From Eumeta japonica (taxonomy: Eukaryota; Arthropoda; Insecta; Lepidoptera; Psychidae): DNA of 64,000 nucleotides. Both the position numbers and the translations under genes were made by a program. Positions 10,112-20,632 of the stretch are shown piece after piece (positions within the stretch are counted from its first letter, which is position 1; each line of letters begins with the position of its first letter). The notes beneath the pieces are model-generated. The model was given only the letters and a program-made list of their open reading frames with translations, searched no databases and had not been told where the DNA came from. Where the stretch lies: assembly GCA_005406025.1 (NCBI GenBank), contig BGZK01001395.1:96046-160045 (forward strand), given 5' to 3'.

Positions 10112-11289
10112 ATTCTGTTAGAACTTTACTTAGGTAAGTTCTTTTAATCACATAACAATACAGTAATAATTGTTATGAATAATGTTGCGTAGCGACGTGT
10201 TAACTCTCGGACATGTATATATATATATGTGTTTTTGATAAGTGTGTTTATACTCCGCGTCCAACCACCTCTATACCGATAGTCATACGCACAAGGTTTG
10301 TTTATGGAATCAGTACTATGAACCGTTCAATGCGATGACAGTACGTTGAACTATTGTCCCCTACGTTACGTATTAATTTTTAACTAAATCATAATTTGAA
10401 CTAATTAAAATTTACTTTATGAGGCTTCTTACATGGAGTTTATTAAGAAAACCTGTGAAATTATAATAAAGAAAAAAATAATGGAAAATCGATAAGCGCA
10501 CGCCGCAAAAGCATTTCATTATTAATAAAATATACATTCAATAAAGTTGAAGGCCTTGGTAATATTTTTTCATTGAGACTTTTTGTTACAATTACTCTAG
10601 TGAAAGACAAAAAGCGATATAAAGTTTGAAGTTGTCCTTTTTGTAATAGTACACAATTTAAGTATATTCTGTTATTAATGGGAATTATTTAGATTCAGTG
10701 GGCATAATGTTTGTTATTGACATACGCATTGCGCATTAATACCAGTCGCATTGCGGCTTGCATTAAATACACCGTTAACAGTGATCACAAAGCCTATCTG
10801 ACAGGACTTGACCTCTGGCTGTCACGAGGGACATGCTCACTTTCAGATTTACTCTGGGAGTGGAATGCCAATAAATATTTTATTTAATTTTTCAGAATAG
10901 ATAATACTTTTTCGATCGCCTCGGTAGGATACCCGTTTTCAACGAAATTAGGACAGCAGCCTAGCGTCCTCAGTTAAGTTAAAGGAATGAGAAAATTAAA
11001 TCAAACGATGCATTTATATATATATATACATATTACAAAAATTAAATTTCAACCAATTTTTTTTTTGCTTTTTTCAAGCAATGTCAATTTTTTCAAATGC
11101 GAAAAAGTTATTTGAATATTGATGAAAATCACCTTGAAATATCAATAAATGATATATATATATATTTATCTTTTGAGCCTATAATCATAAAGTTGGTAGA
11201 TATTTAATGGTACTTTTGTGATCCCTTATGAAGGTGTTTCTGGCATATAATTTTAAAGTCAGGTTAAACTTGGGTACAATTTCGCAAAA
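10112..11289. other. AT-rich DNA with one dispersed direct repeat
   Basis: No coding region is seen. The stretch 10898-10955 (ACTTTTTCGATCGCCTCGGT...) resembles 11990-12045 in the same orientation. A short (AT)n lies at 11152-11164. Confidence 0.5.
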
Positions 11290-11445
11290 TTGTAAATCAA
11301 ATAAAACCAAATCAAATTAAAAATATCTTTATTTCTCAGGTAATGGAATTACACTTTAAATACGTCATGTATTGATTTTTTGAACTTTAACATGGCCACC
11401 CATTCCAAATACTGATTCATCCCAAAGAAGAATGGGTAAGAAATT
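11290..11445 (-). mobile_element. CR1-like LINE 3' end
   Basis: Read on minus this is a LINE 3' UTR: a hairpin ACCCATTC...GAATGGGT (11398-11437), then GTGTAATTCCATTACCT, GAAATAAAGATATTTTTA, and TTGATTTGGTTTTATTTGA. It matches 27211-27360 and 22700-22808. It carries no coding part and is heavily 5' truncated, as is common for LINEs. Confidence 0.75.
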
Positions 11446-12378
11446 TAAAGTTTGCTCTTTTTTGCTTAAATATACAAGTTATTCAGTAGCTAATAAAACC
11501 AGTGTATGAATGAAATTACATGAGACACTCTGATAATTTTTCGCCAATAAATTTAAAAATAGCATAATAGCCCTTAGCATATAACTTTTTTTATATAAAA
11601 TTTTTGTATTCATTAAATGGTAAATTTTGAATTTCAACTAGGACCTTATTAAAAAAGCACATAGCTACTTTGACAATTTTCTAACTTTGCTGAGTCAATT
11701 TTTGTGAGAAGCAAGGTCATTCTTATGTTTAAGTGTTAAGTTATTTTGTTAATTTTTAGAACGATTGTATATATATCTTGATATGTACCAGGTTTTCAAT
11801 AAAATATCTACAAGAGACGTTATATGCACAACTTTGATTTAAGGATTAATGAAGGGTAGTGACTTTTAAAAAATTGGCATCACTCATATGATGGGCGTTA
11901 CGTAAGTTCTGTTGTTAGTTCAATGTGGTATGGCATATAGCAATCACTATAATATCTATCTAATATTATAATAATAATATTTTAAAATCGAAAATATTTT
12001 TTCGAACGCCATAGTAGGGGCCCCATTTTTAGCGAAAATGAGAATTTGCTCTGATGCTGAGAGCTCTAGATCTAGGTAAATGATTGAGATCTAAAAGAGA
12101 TGTATGGACAAGAATAATGTTGAAAATATAATCGAGAAAAAAATTATTAACTCTCACAAATTTTTGAGAAAAACATAAGATACGCAAAAATAGGTGTTTT
12201 TAAGGAGTTTCTAAAAAGCCCTTTAAATGTACTTATGAAATTTTTTGAAGTTTCTCGGTTTTATATCAGAGGTTGATTAAATATCTAAGTGGCTTTTTAT
12301 ATTAATTCAAAATTAAATAAAAGTTTTTGATTAATATTTTTTTTTAAATCGACTGCTTGACGACTTACGCCTTGGGTC
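11446..12378. other. AT-rich DNA without genes
   Basis: I see only the partner of the 10.9-kb direct repeat, at 11990-12045. Confidence 0.45.
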
Positions 12379-12575
12379 GTATGTTATAACGGCGATTTAT
12401 GTTATCGCCGCGTAGGCCTGCACCTTGGATTGCTTTTCTTCACGAGCTTCAAAGAACGGATTTCTTGCGGTGTGGTGGGCAAATGATGGACAGCGTTTTT
12501 CTCAACGTAACAACAACTTCTTTATTTCAGCCAAGCTTCACAGGTGACGGTTGGAGTGCAACTATGTCGGATTTG
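12379..12575 (-). repeat. Family X, minus copy, part 1
   Basis: On minus it aligns with about 2790-2949: TAACGGCGATTT, ATCGCCGCGTA, TTCTTGCGGTGTG, AAATGATGGACAG and AACTTCTTTATT. It stops at the poly(T) of the inserted Jockey copy B and resumes at 14661. Confidence 0.75.
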
Positions 12576-14660
12576 TTTTTTTCATAAAAGAAGGAGGCAA
12601 AAATTCATTATGGGCCGTCCGTGTGCCCGGCCATACGGGTGTGTCCGACTCTCATGGACTAAAACCCTCTGAGGCTAATAATTGCCTTGCCATAGCTTAT
12701 CGCTCTTTTGGCTTCGACTTACGCGACCAGACCGGCATGGAGATGCCGACAGCGCGTGATTATCCTATGGGTGCCTTTTGAAGGTTCTTCGGCATAGGAG
12801 TCACGTGAGGGCTTCAATATGAACTGGGCCCTCGGTTTGGGACGTCGGAAGGTGCGGGAAGCGCACCGGTTTATGACCACTGAAGGTCAGATTTTAGTTA
12901 GTTATTATTCTAACATATCATTAATTTCGATAAGCCTTTCGACTTCTTCAGTGAAATCGTCCGGTGGATCTGTGAGAACATTCCATGGCCTACGGATAAA
13001 GTGATGGGGGGGAGGAGCTTCGTATATGGCACCTGAAACTAATAACGGATTAGGATGATTGACTGCCATATCAAAAAAAATCTTGGTTAATTCTTTAAAT
13101 AATTTCGAGATCGTAGGAAGATGGAGATCTCTATGGAGTATACTATTTTTGACGTACCAGGGTGCGCCAGTAACCATTTTGCAGAATCGGTTCTGTAGTA
13201 TTTGGAGGTCGTTAATTGCTTTTGGATCGGCATGAGCAAACACTGGTGAAGCGTATGTCATCAACGACCTTATGCATATTTTATATAATATACATTTATT
13301 TCGTAAACTCATTTTGCTCTTTTTACCGATCATACCGTTTAGGCATATAGGTAAAATTGAGCGTTTTTCCTAACACGTTTGATATGCTCTTTAAAATGTG
13401 GATGCTTATCAAGCGTGATACCTAAATATTTGTAACTGTGTTGCCACGGAATGGTTGCATTTAGCAAGCGAAAATTGGGAGCACTATATGGGAATACTGC
13501 TGCTTTCTTGACTTCACTATAATTAAAATAGATCGCGGCTGATTTTTCCGGATTTACCTCGATTCTCCAGGTTTGGAACCATTGAGTCAGCTCATCAATG
13601 GCTCTCTGGAGACGAGGTGTAATGCTTCTAAAGCTTATTCCGCGAAGGTATAAGGCGGTATCATCCGCAAAGAGCGCTAGTTGGACGCCTTTCTGCGACC
13701 ACGGTATATCATTGGTGTACGAGGAGTACAGCAGAGGGAGAGTGGAGCCTTGAGCAACTCCAGCTCTGATGAGTCTTTTGGATAAGAATTTATTTTCGTG
13801 GCGGAAAGTAAAGTGCCTGTTCTTGAGATAGTTTTGGACTAAGAGTACGAGGCGATCAGGAACCTCGAGCTGGTATAATTTATATGTGAGACCTGAGTGC
13901 CATACCTTATCAAAGGCCTTTGCTACATCTAGAAAGATAGCAACAGTTTTCGCTTCCGTTTGAAGACTTCAGAGACATGTTCAACTAAGCGGAGGGCTTG
14001 TTGGGGCATGAATGAATAGGTCGAAACCCGAATTGCTCATTAATTATAAGGCCATTGCCTAATAAGTGATCACTCAATCGTGATTTAAGCACTTTTTCGA
14101 AGAGTTTACCTAGACCGCTTCGGAGGCTAATCGGTCTATAACTAGAGGGAGGTCGCGAGGTTTCCGTTTTAGGTATGCCGATGATAACAGCTTCTTTCCA
14201 TATATCTGGAAAGTAACAATTTATAAGGCACGCATTAAAGATTGCGACCAGTAGTGCTACTAATGGTGTGAAAAGCATTTAATAGTTTTATTACTAATTC
14301 CATCCAGGCCTGGTGCCTTTATGGTTTTAAGTTTTCTGATATGTCTTTGGACTTCGTTCAAAGAAACTGGAGGTAGGTCGTCTTTACGTGGGAGGGTAGC
14401 TTTCTGCTTAACCTCCTCCTCTATACACGTTGCTAAATTTGGGAAGAATGGTGGGGAATTTAAAGAACATTGTTGCTCTACACTACACTATCTACTACAC
14501 TATCCGCCAAACATTTCGCTTTTTCCCGGTCATCGAACGCGTAGGTGTTGTCCGGTTTTTTGAGTGCTGGTGTGGCTTCGTATCCGTCGGATTTAAGTGC
14601 TTTAACCACAGACCAGTATGCTACATGACTAGGAGATATTTCCTCTAAAAGTCGCTCCAC
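12576..14660 (-). mobile_element. Jockey-clade LINE, copy B (5' truncated)
   Basis: A minus-strand LINE holding the reverse transcriptase and 3' UTR only. The T run at 12576-12582 is the inverse of its poly(A) tail. The 5' break at 14660 falls in the ORF2 linker. It sits in a family X repeat: both flanks contain a similar stretch (ATGTCGGAT at about 12564, ATGTGTTGGAT at about 14665) that looks like a worn target duplication. Proteins resemble copy C at 46.9-48.6 kb. Confidence 0.85.
12905..14660 (-). pseudogene. Jockey ORF2 reverse transcriptase remnant, copy B
   Basis: From the right: the linker HVAYWSVVKALKSDGYEA (14478-14660), then RT blocks FNACLINCYFPDIWKEA, SYRPISLRSGLGKLFEK and INEQFGF (13985-14278). 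RT fragments in other frames follow, including a readable fingers/palm segment near 13640-13940. The C-terminal domain TYASPVFAHADPKAINDLQI lies at 12905-13333. At least three frameshifts separate the blocks, so it cannot work. Confidence 0.85.
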
Positions 14661-14780
14661 TTATATGTGTTGGATGCACCACTCTAACTGCATTTTATAG
14701 ATGGTGCATCCGTTGCACATATGAGTTGCATATATTTTAATTAGGGAGGCGTGGATGCACGTGGATGCACGTCCAAACTT
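14661..14780 (-). repeat. Family X, minus copy, part 2
   Basis: It resumes after the Jockey insertion: TAGATGGTGCATCCGTTGCA then CATATGAGTTGCATATATTT, matching the inverse of 2680-2770 and part of 62700-62800. Confidence 0.75.
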
Positions 14781-15739
14781 GAAAATTCCCGAGCCAGCCG
14801 GAGATCAAGAGGAGTTGTCAGTGGGTACACCGACATCATCCTCGACCATCACGGCCGTCTCTGGGAGTGATGGTGAAGTGGTGGGTCGCCGCTCCGTCCG
14901 AACCGGAGAAACTCAACGATGGAGAACCTCGATGACCCGAAAAACTACGACGATCACTCACTAGCCCCTTGCGTTGGCGTCGTCGTCGTTGCGGGTCTTC
15001 TACACCCTGCTACGGGTGCAGGTACGGGTGTGAGCCTACGGCTCGTACCCGGGCTTCTTCTGCTGAGGGACACTGATCAGGCTATCCACACATCCAACAG
15101 CAGCAGTCAAAGCAACACTCGTCAGCGAGCCGCTGCTTCCATACCTCTCGCTTCGTCTCGGTGTCCTTCATGTTGTTTGGTGTTCACGTACACGGCTGGT
15201 GAATCCGGCTTCTTAGGGCTCTAGGCCCTCGTCAGGGTGGTCAGTCCAGTCGGCGAGGAGCATCCCGAAACGCCGGTTTGCAATTTAAAGAAATCGTTCG
15301 CACGACGTCCGGGCAGGCGCCTCGCCGTCCGCAACGTGGTAGGCGCGCAGCATCGGCCACATTCAGCGTCGTCCGTTGAGCGCGGAGGGCGGCGTACCAG
15401 TGTGTTTCGCACGTCCGTGACGGCCACGGTGCCGTGTCGCCTGCATTTTAATAATTAAAGATGCGGCGACATCGGCTTTGATGTAATGTAGTTCCGGGAA
15501 TCTCAAAAATTGAGGGTAGTAGCAATACGCAGGCCGGTCCAGGGCGCGGCGCGCGTGTTCGGCAGCACTCACGCATGCAGGGCGGCCTCCGTTAGCCCCC
15601 ATGGGCATCAGGCGCGACCTCGACGGCATTATTAATTGCCGGAAGTGTTCGCGATATCAATTGCACTCGCGGGAGCGAGGTTGTCCAGAGCATCGGGACC
15701 ACAGGTCCGTCCGCCAAAAGTATCTGCCACTGTATGGGC
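14781..15739. other. GC-rich kilobase of unknown nature
   Basis: A CpG-rich island in AT-rich DNA. Overlapping open frames exist on both strands (for example 15363-15629 minus and 14755-14964 plus), as expected by chance in GC-rich sequence. None shows a domain I recognise. The plus frame at 14755 (Ser/Thr-rich, GDQEELSVGTPTSSSTITA) superficially resembles the N-terminus of a LINE ORF1. It separates two collinear pieces of family X, so it is either an insertion or a segment the other copies lost. It is not rRNA as far as I can judge. Confidence 0.4.
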
Positions 15740-16000
15740 CGCGCGGCGCCACTAGCGCCTGGAACACCGATTTGCGGCCGTACCGTAACGACCGCCGCTT
15801 TCTAGGCCTATTATTAGTCTTCCTCACCAAAGCACAATTTCGTATGCAACTCACACACACATTACATTTCAATCGAATTCATGACAAAGTAAATATACAA
15901 AACAAGTAGACAAAATATTCCCTACAATTAATGCCTACCCGGGTAATACAAACAAGGCAAACAAAATTCTTTAATAAAAAACACACATATAAACAATAAA
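15740..16000 (-). repeat. Family X, minus copy, part 3
   Basis: On minus it has GCGGCGGTCGTTACGGTAC (about 15775-15795; same run near 2618), then outward AATAATAGGCC, ACGAAATTGTGC and TTACCCGGGTAGG, which parallel 62470-62600. Confidence 0.55.
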
Positions 16001-16385
16001 TTATAAATAACTCTTTATCTAAGCCCGTATAAGACGAAATACAATATTTTAACATCCGTGTAACGTTAACTGCGCGGCTGTCCGTAACAAATGTGAACGG
16101 GAGAACTGGTATTTTTATTATTTATATGATGATATAATACGTTAATTTTTACATATTAATAGATTTTGGGAAATAAAAAAGAATTAAATCAGAAATAATT
16201 TGTGATTGATACAGATGAAAAATAACGACAAGTCAACGTTTCTCGGCCAAAATGTTCAAGGTATTGAGAAGAAGGAATTGGACGTACTAAAATTGATATG
16301 ATGTGCATTATGGAGTATGTACGGACTTGAATCTTTTCGCTTAACGTCGACATGATAGTCCAGGATCCATGGTCCACTTTTGCAC

Positions 16386-17012
16386 TTGATTACTATCAAA
16401 CTAATTTTCCGTGAGCAGCTTCATTTTGATGAGACGCCCAACAATATCCTGTACGAAACTCTCGATTGTGGTAGCTAACAGAAGTAGCAAGAATAAAATG
16501 TGTCGATTTGATGATTCTCAAATATTTATTACTAACTAATTTTTTGGTTTTGTTAAGTCTCAAGACGATTATCTAAATTATTCTAAAAAATATTTGTCCT
16601 ACAAAATCTATGCTTTGATCAAAGACTCCCCTCCTTCCAACATGTATCGATAACGAGGTCATCATAAATGATTACTAACCAGCTGATTTTTTTTTTACTT
16701 AGTTAATATTTATATAATTTAACAGTCATATTGTCCTACAAATTATGTGGTACGCTATCCCGGTCCTACGCTCAAAAGTAGTAGTACAGATCCTTGATAT
16801 AAAAATAATTACTATCAAGCTGAATCTTCGTGAATAGCTTCGTTTCAATGAGACGCCCAACAATTTCCTGTGCGAAAATTTTCGATTGTGGTAGCTAAGA
16901 GGTAGCAATGATAAAATATGTCGATTTGACGATTCTTAAAAATTTATTACTAACTGGTTTTTTTTTTGTTAAAGCTCAAGATAATTATCTAAAATATTTG
17001 TAGTTAACTTTG
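16386..17012. repeat. Tandem duplication of a ~210-bp block
   Basis: Blocks 16386-16610 and 16806-17012 are direct copies: ATTACTATCAA, GAGACGCCCAACAAT, TCGATTGTGGTAGCTAA, ATGTCGATTTGA, TTATTACTAACT and AATTATCTAAA. A worn partial copy may lie between them (16660-16745, with GTCCTACAAA). No coding signal. Confidence 0.7.
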
Positions 17013-17062
17013 ACTGTTTCCTTAGGTTGCTATCATATGCTGTTCTGCTTTGGTGAAAAATA

Positions 17063-17251
17063 GTGATACACATAATAGAAATAAAAATAAACTGTATTTA
17101 TATGTTAGTTCATACCTATATAAGCTCTCGAATTCATTTAGAGGGCTGTTGTATGTGTATTTTCGTTAATATTCCTGAGAACATACAAAACTTACTCCAA
17201 CACAAATTTAAAATATTTATAAATATTGGTTTTAAAGAATCTCAAAAATAA
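17063..17251 (+). mobile_element. CR1-like LINE, RT C-terminal scrap
   Basis: The frame RIHLEGCCMCIFVNIPENIQ then KFKIFINIGF resembles the last residues of CR1-like ORF2 (pattern F-G-VRFFN-IPE-IQNLP--KFK). It is very short. The assignment rests on this pattern and on similar ends at 26.9 and 35.0 kb. Confidence 0.5.
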
Positions 17252-17640
17252 AACTTTCCCAAAAACTTCTTTTTTTAAATACATAACTTTTAGACTAGTA
17301 CCCCACCGATCGACATGAAAATCTGACCACCTGTTTTCCCGAAACAGTTATATAGACTACCGCAAACTGTATAAGAATTAGTTCATCTGTTTAAGAGATG
17401 TCGTTGGAAAATAAGATTTTTAAGAGAGTTTTTACATTATTTTGTAAACTGCTTTACCGATAAAATCCAAAATCTAAATAAAAAAAAAATTTTTTCAATA
17501 TATGTAATTCTTAACTCGAAGAGCTGAAAGTGTTAGAACTATATTTTTGAGCTCAAAATAAGCACTGAAATCGATCCTTTGAACATGATGAAGTCAATAA
17601 TTAACCTCTTCTTTATTTTCGAATATTTTGAACTCCAAAG
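17235..17640 (+). repeat. Family Y repeat, copy 1
   Basis: The first half matches 24815-25050 on plus (AATCTCAAAAATAAA, TTTCCC, CCGCAAACTGTATAA, TTTAAGAGAT, TACCGATAA). The second half matches the inverse of 30560-30745 (AGAACTATATTTTTGAGCTC, CATGATGAA-T-AATAATT). Class unknown. Confidence 0.65.
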
Positions 17641-18769
17641 CAGTAAGAAAATTTTGGAAGGGGTAGATTAAAAAAAAGTATATTAGAAGGTAAACGTTAT
17701 CAACCATCAAATTTACAGCAATAGACAAGATGTTATTTCTAAACTGATGTTCTTAACCAACATAAATAATGTAATATTGGACATGAATCTTGTTACTATA
17801 CTTTTAGACACAGTTTTATATACTTATATAGCAATTTAAAATTACTGCTATGCGTAAATTCGTGAGATACATTGACTATATATCCGCCTATGAGATAAAA
17901 TTTGTCATCAGTTTATATTGAAACAGTGATAACTTCTGTAACCCGACATGGCATTAAAAACATTTTTTCTTCGAAAAATAAACTACAAAAAACAATATCT
18001 ACGGAAGTTTTTTTCTTTAAGTGTTACTAAAACATCGAGATGCAGCAATGCCATATTTTTTTATGTCTCACTAAAAAAATAGATAATTTTGTTTCTAATT
18101 GTTATATCTCACTATTTTAAACGATAAACACTTATAACGTATAGAAATTGAAACAAATGTTTAAGACTCAAAATGTCTCAATAAATACTCATATCTTCTT
18201 AAAAAGTATTTTATACATGAAAATCGTGAACTAGGTCATGTTTTTATATATATATTAATATTAGTCGATTAAAGTGAAATTAGCATGGAAGATATTGTGA
18301 AAGCAGTATGCAAGCCAAGAAAGCTGCTAGATTTGGCAGAGTTTCGTAAGAAATGCTGAGTGGTAGCCGAGATATAATTAGAAGCGTCGTGTACCAGCCC
18401 TTATATTAGGATTCCAAGTCTTCATTGTGTCCCTCTGTAAGGCAAGAGTATAACGCCAGGTCTTCATAAATTGCCTTTTTACAAGTCTTTTAGCGTGATT
18501 GGATCTTTTAGATCTCATAGAAGATCTTTTAGGGTGAAAGTCCTAATTGGAAGAGTTGGGAATATGAATAAAAGTAAGATCTGGAATGTATAGTGCAAAA
18601 TATAGATGTAGCGCGCATTTATACTATCTTACTTTCTACGACACTCCACCTTATCTATGCTACATATCATACCAACCCGATTGCGTACTTTATACCTACA
18701 AAATTAGTGCGTTGTACAGCACAAGCAGGATTTTGAACAAAAGTGGTTGCTGTACTTTTGTAGAACTGG
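17641..18769. other. AT-rich DNA without supported genes
   Basis: Open frames here are short and lack recognisable motifs. Confidence 0.45.
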
Positions 18770-19075
18770 TAAAAGCTTAAAACAGGTAAAGAGGAGTGAT
18801 ATATGAAAGATCTCATCCATTTATGACGTGTTAGCAGGCTGATAAAGGCAATGAATTATCTATCTAAGAAAAGATAGTGCCTGCGTTAGACTAAACTGAG
18901 CATGTGTATCGAATGGGCGAATTATATGTTAAATGCCCTCTCTATGCCTACGACCAAGTAATCCTTACGCCGTTGGTATGGAAGTTTCATGAAATAGTAA
19001 GCATAATGAATATAAAGAAAAGCGATATGGAAAATCATGGTGTTAGAAAAGAAGAAAAAAAAAAGCATGGTTGAA
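18770..19075 (+). pseudogene. RTE-like reverse transcriptase remnant
   Basis: A scrap of the RT palm. Blocks in changing frames read SRLIKAMNYLSKK, DSACVRLN, then from 18898 EHVYRMGELYVKCPLY followed by AYDQVILTPL and KFHEIVSIMN. This follows the moth RTE-type pattern around the YADD box, with YADD changed to YAYD. Stops and shifts abound. The surrounding 18.3-19.2 kb may belong to the same element but I cannot show it. Confidence 0.55.
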
Positions 19076-20329
19076 TGGAAATATATTGAAAGGAGGTTAG
19101 AGAATTTAACAAGTGAAAAAGTTTGTCCATTTAGGGTGTTTTTTATTTACGAATTAGGGTAGAATATAGACATGACAAACATGATAGAAACAATAAATAA
19201 AGAGTAAACATGAGACATACATTGAAACAACAGTAACTATGGGGAAAAAAACGGAATGGGGCAAGTAATAGTAAAAGTCTCTATTGTTTGTCTATTCGTA
19301 ATGGAGACCCAACCAAAAACACTTCATGTAATATAGGTCACATATTTATAATGAATGATTGTTGAAAATCATTCATTGTCGATGAATGTTAAAAAGGTAT
19401 AAGATCTCTTAAGACATATCATCTATGCATATAAAATATCTTGACTCTACTGAGAGCCAAGCTCATAGCTGAGCTCTGATTTAGTTATAATTTACATAAA
19501 AATAATAAGAAAAACAAAATCGAAATGAAAATCGGTTAAAAGCTACAAAATTCTTACAAACTATCTCCGCAAATTCTTAAAAAGCGCTCTCACAAGACAA
19601 AATTTCACATTTAATATGATTCTGTTAACAAATAACATTCTCTGCCTAATGAACGATACCAAACATTCTTACTATTTCAGTTACTGTGATCACAGTAAAA
19701 ATAATAATAAATTTTAGCATATAGGATGGATTTTATCGTATTACTTTGCAAAAAATTCATAATCTCCTTCCCTTATAAAACAATTTTGCTAAAGAAACTA
19801 TAATCATTCCAGTAGCCGTTTCTGATAAAAACAGTTTAGAACATCTACGTAGAAATGTCGTACTGTCAGCGTTAGAACAGTTGACGCGTAGCCACTGCGC
19901 CACACCGCCGACCATCCGATCGTGCCTGTGCTTGCAGTCTGGTCGAGCATTTATTAGGGTTGTGTCCATATAATTTCATATTATTTATAAGTATATTTTC
20001 AACATTATATTTTTATTATAGTTACTTTGGCAAAGTTTTTTTGAAAAGTAAAGAAATTATGAATATTTTCGAAAAAGATGCATGATAAACCTGTAAACTC
20101 CCATTGGACTAGATCCGAATAAAAAACTTTCGTTCCTTGGTATAACAATCTTATGAACATGTTTTCTCTAAAATAATGAACATCGGTTGTTTTCACGTCA
20201 TAGGAAAATATATGGGACAGCTTCGCCATCTACCGAGAAATTTATGAACATAAAAAAAATATTCATATCGAATCTATACTGGAAGCAAATATATTTTACA
20301 AGATTTCGTACCTAAAGAATCTGAATAGG
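19076..20329. other. AT-rich DNA, small palindrome only
   Basis: It contains the exact 18-bp palindrome TTACTGTGATCACAGTAA (19681-19698) and a stretch on minus with an A-box-like TGGCGCAGTGG near 19890. No gene is supported. Confidence 0.45.
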
Positions 20330-20632
20330 ATTTTGTTATGAAGCCTGTGCTGTCCGTCTGTCTGTCAATGAGCTGTATATCATTTGACTCATAATAAGTA
20401 GATAGTTGAAATTTTGAAAAAGTGCGTATTTTTATTGCTGAATAACCAAATAAACAATAAAAATTAAAGAGGTCCCATAAAATTTTTTTTTTCGGCGTTA
20501 TTTTGTTCATTGTTAATGGGTGTTCTTGTTTTTCATTATTTACTTTTAAAGTATGCGGTGTTCAATATTCTACGGTGGTACGGAATCCTTTGTATATAAG
20601 TCGGACTCGTATTTGGCGGGTTTTTTATATGT
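20330..20632 (+). repeat. Moth repeat with TCTGTC head and CGGACTCG tail
   Basis: The head CTGTCCGTCTGTCTGTC, then GTATATCATTTGACTCA and GTTGAAATTTT, resembles 33685-33755. The tail GGAATCC...GTCGGACTCGTATTTGGC resembles that at 30090-30127. Confidence 0.6.

Noticed and set aside
15363..15909. GC-rich ORFs or a ribosomal RNA fragment
   Set aside because: Open frames in several phases are expected at this base composition, no domain is visible, and the sequence does not match conserved 18S or 28S segments that I know.
16386..17012. A CRISPR-like array
   Set aside because: There are only two or three long, diverged units with no short constant repeats; this is a eukaryotic tandem duplication.
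18586..18780. A 64-codon plus ORF rich in Tyr
   Set aside because: It has no relation to the RTE-like RT blocks that follow in other frames, and it shows no domain.
19757..19969. A tRNA gene or tRNA-derived SINE
   Set aside because: An A-box-like TGGCGCAGTGG is present on minus, but no convincing B box or cloverleaf follows.
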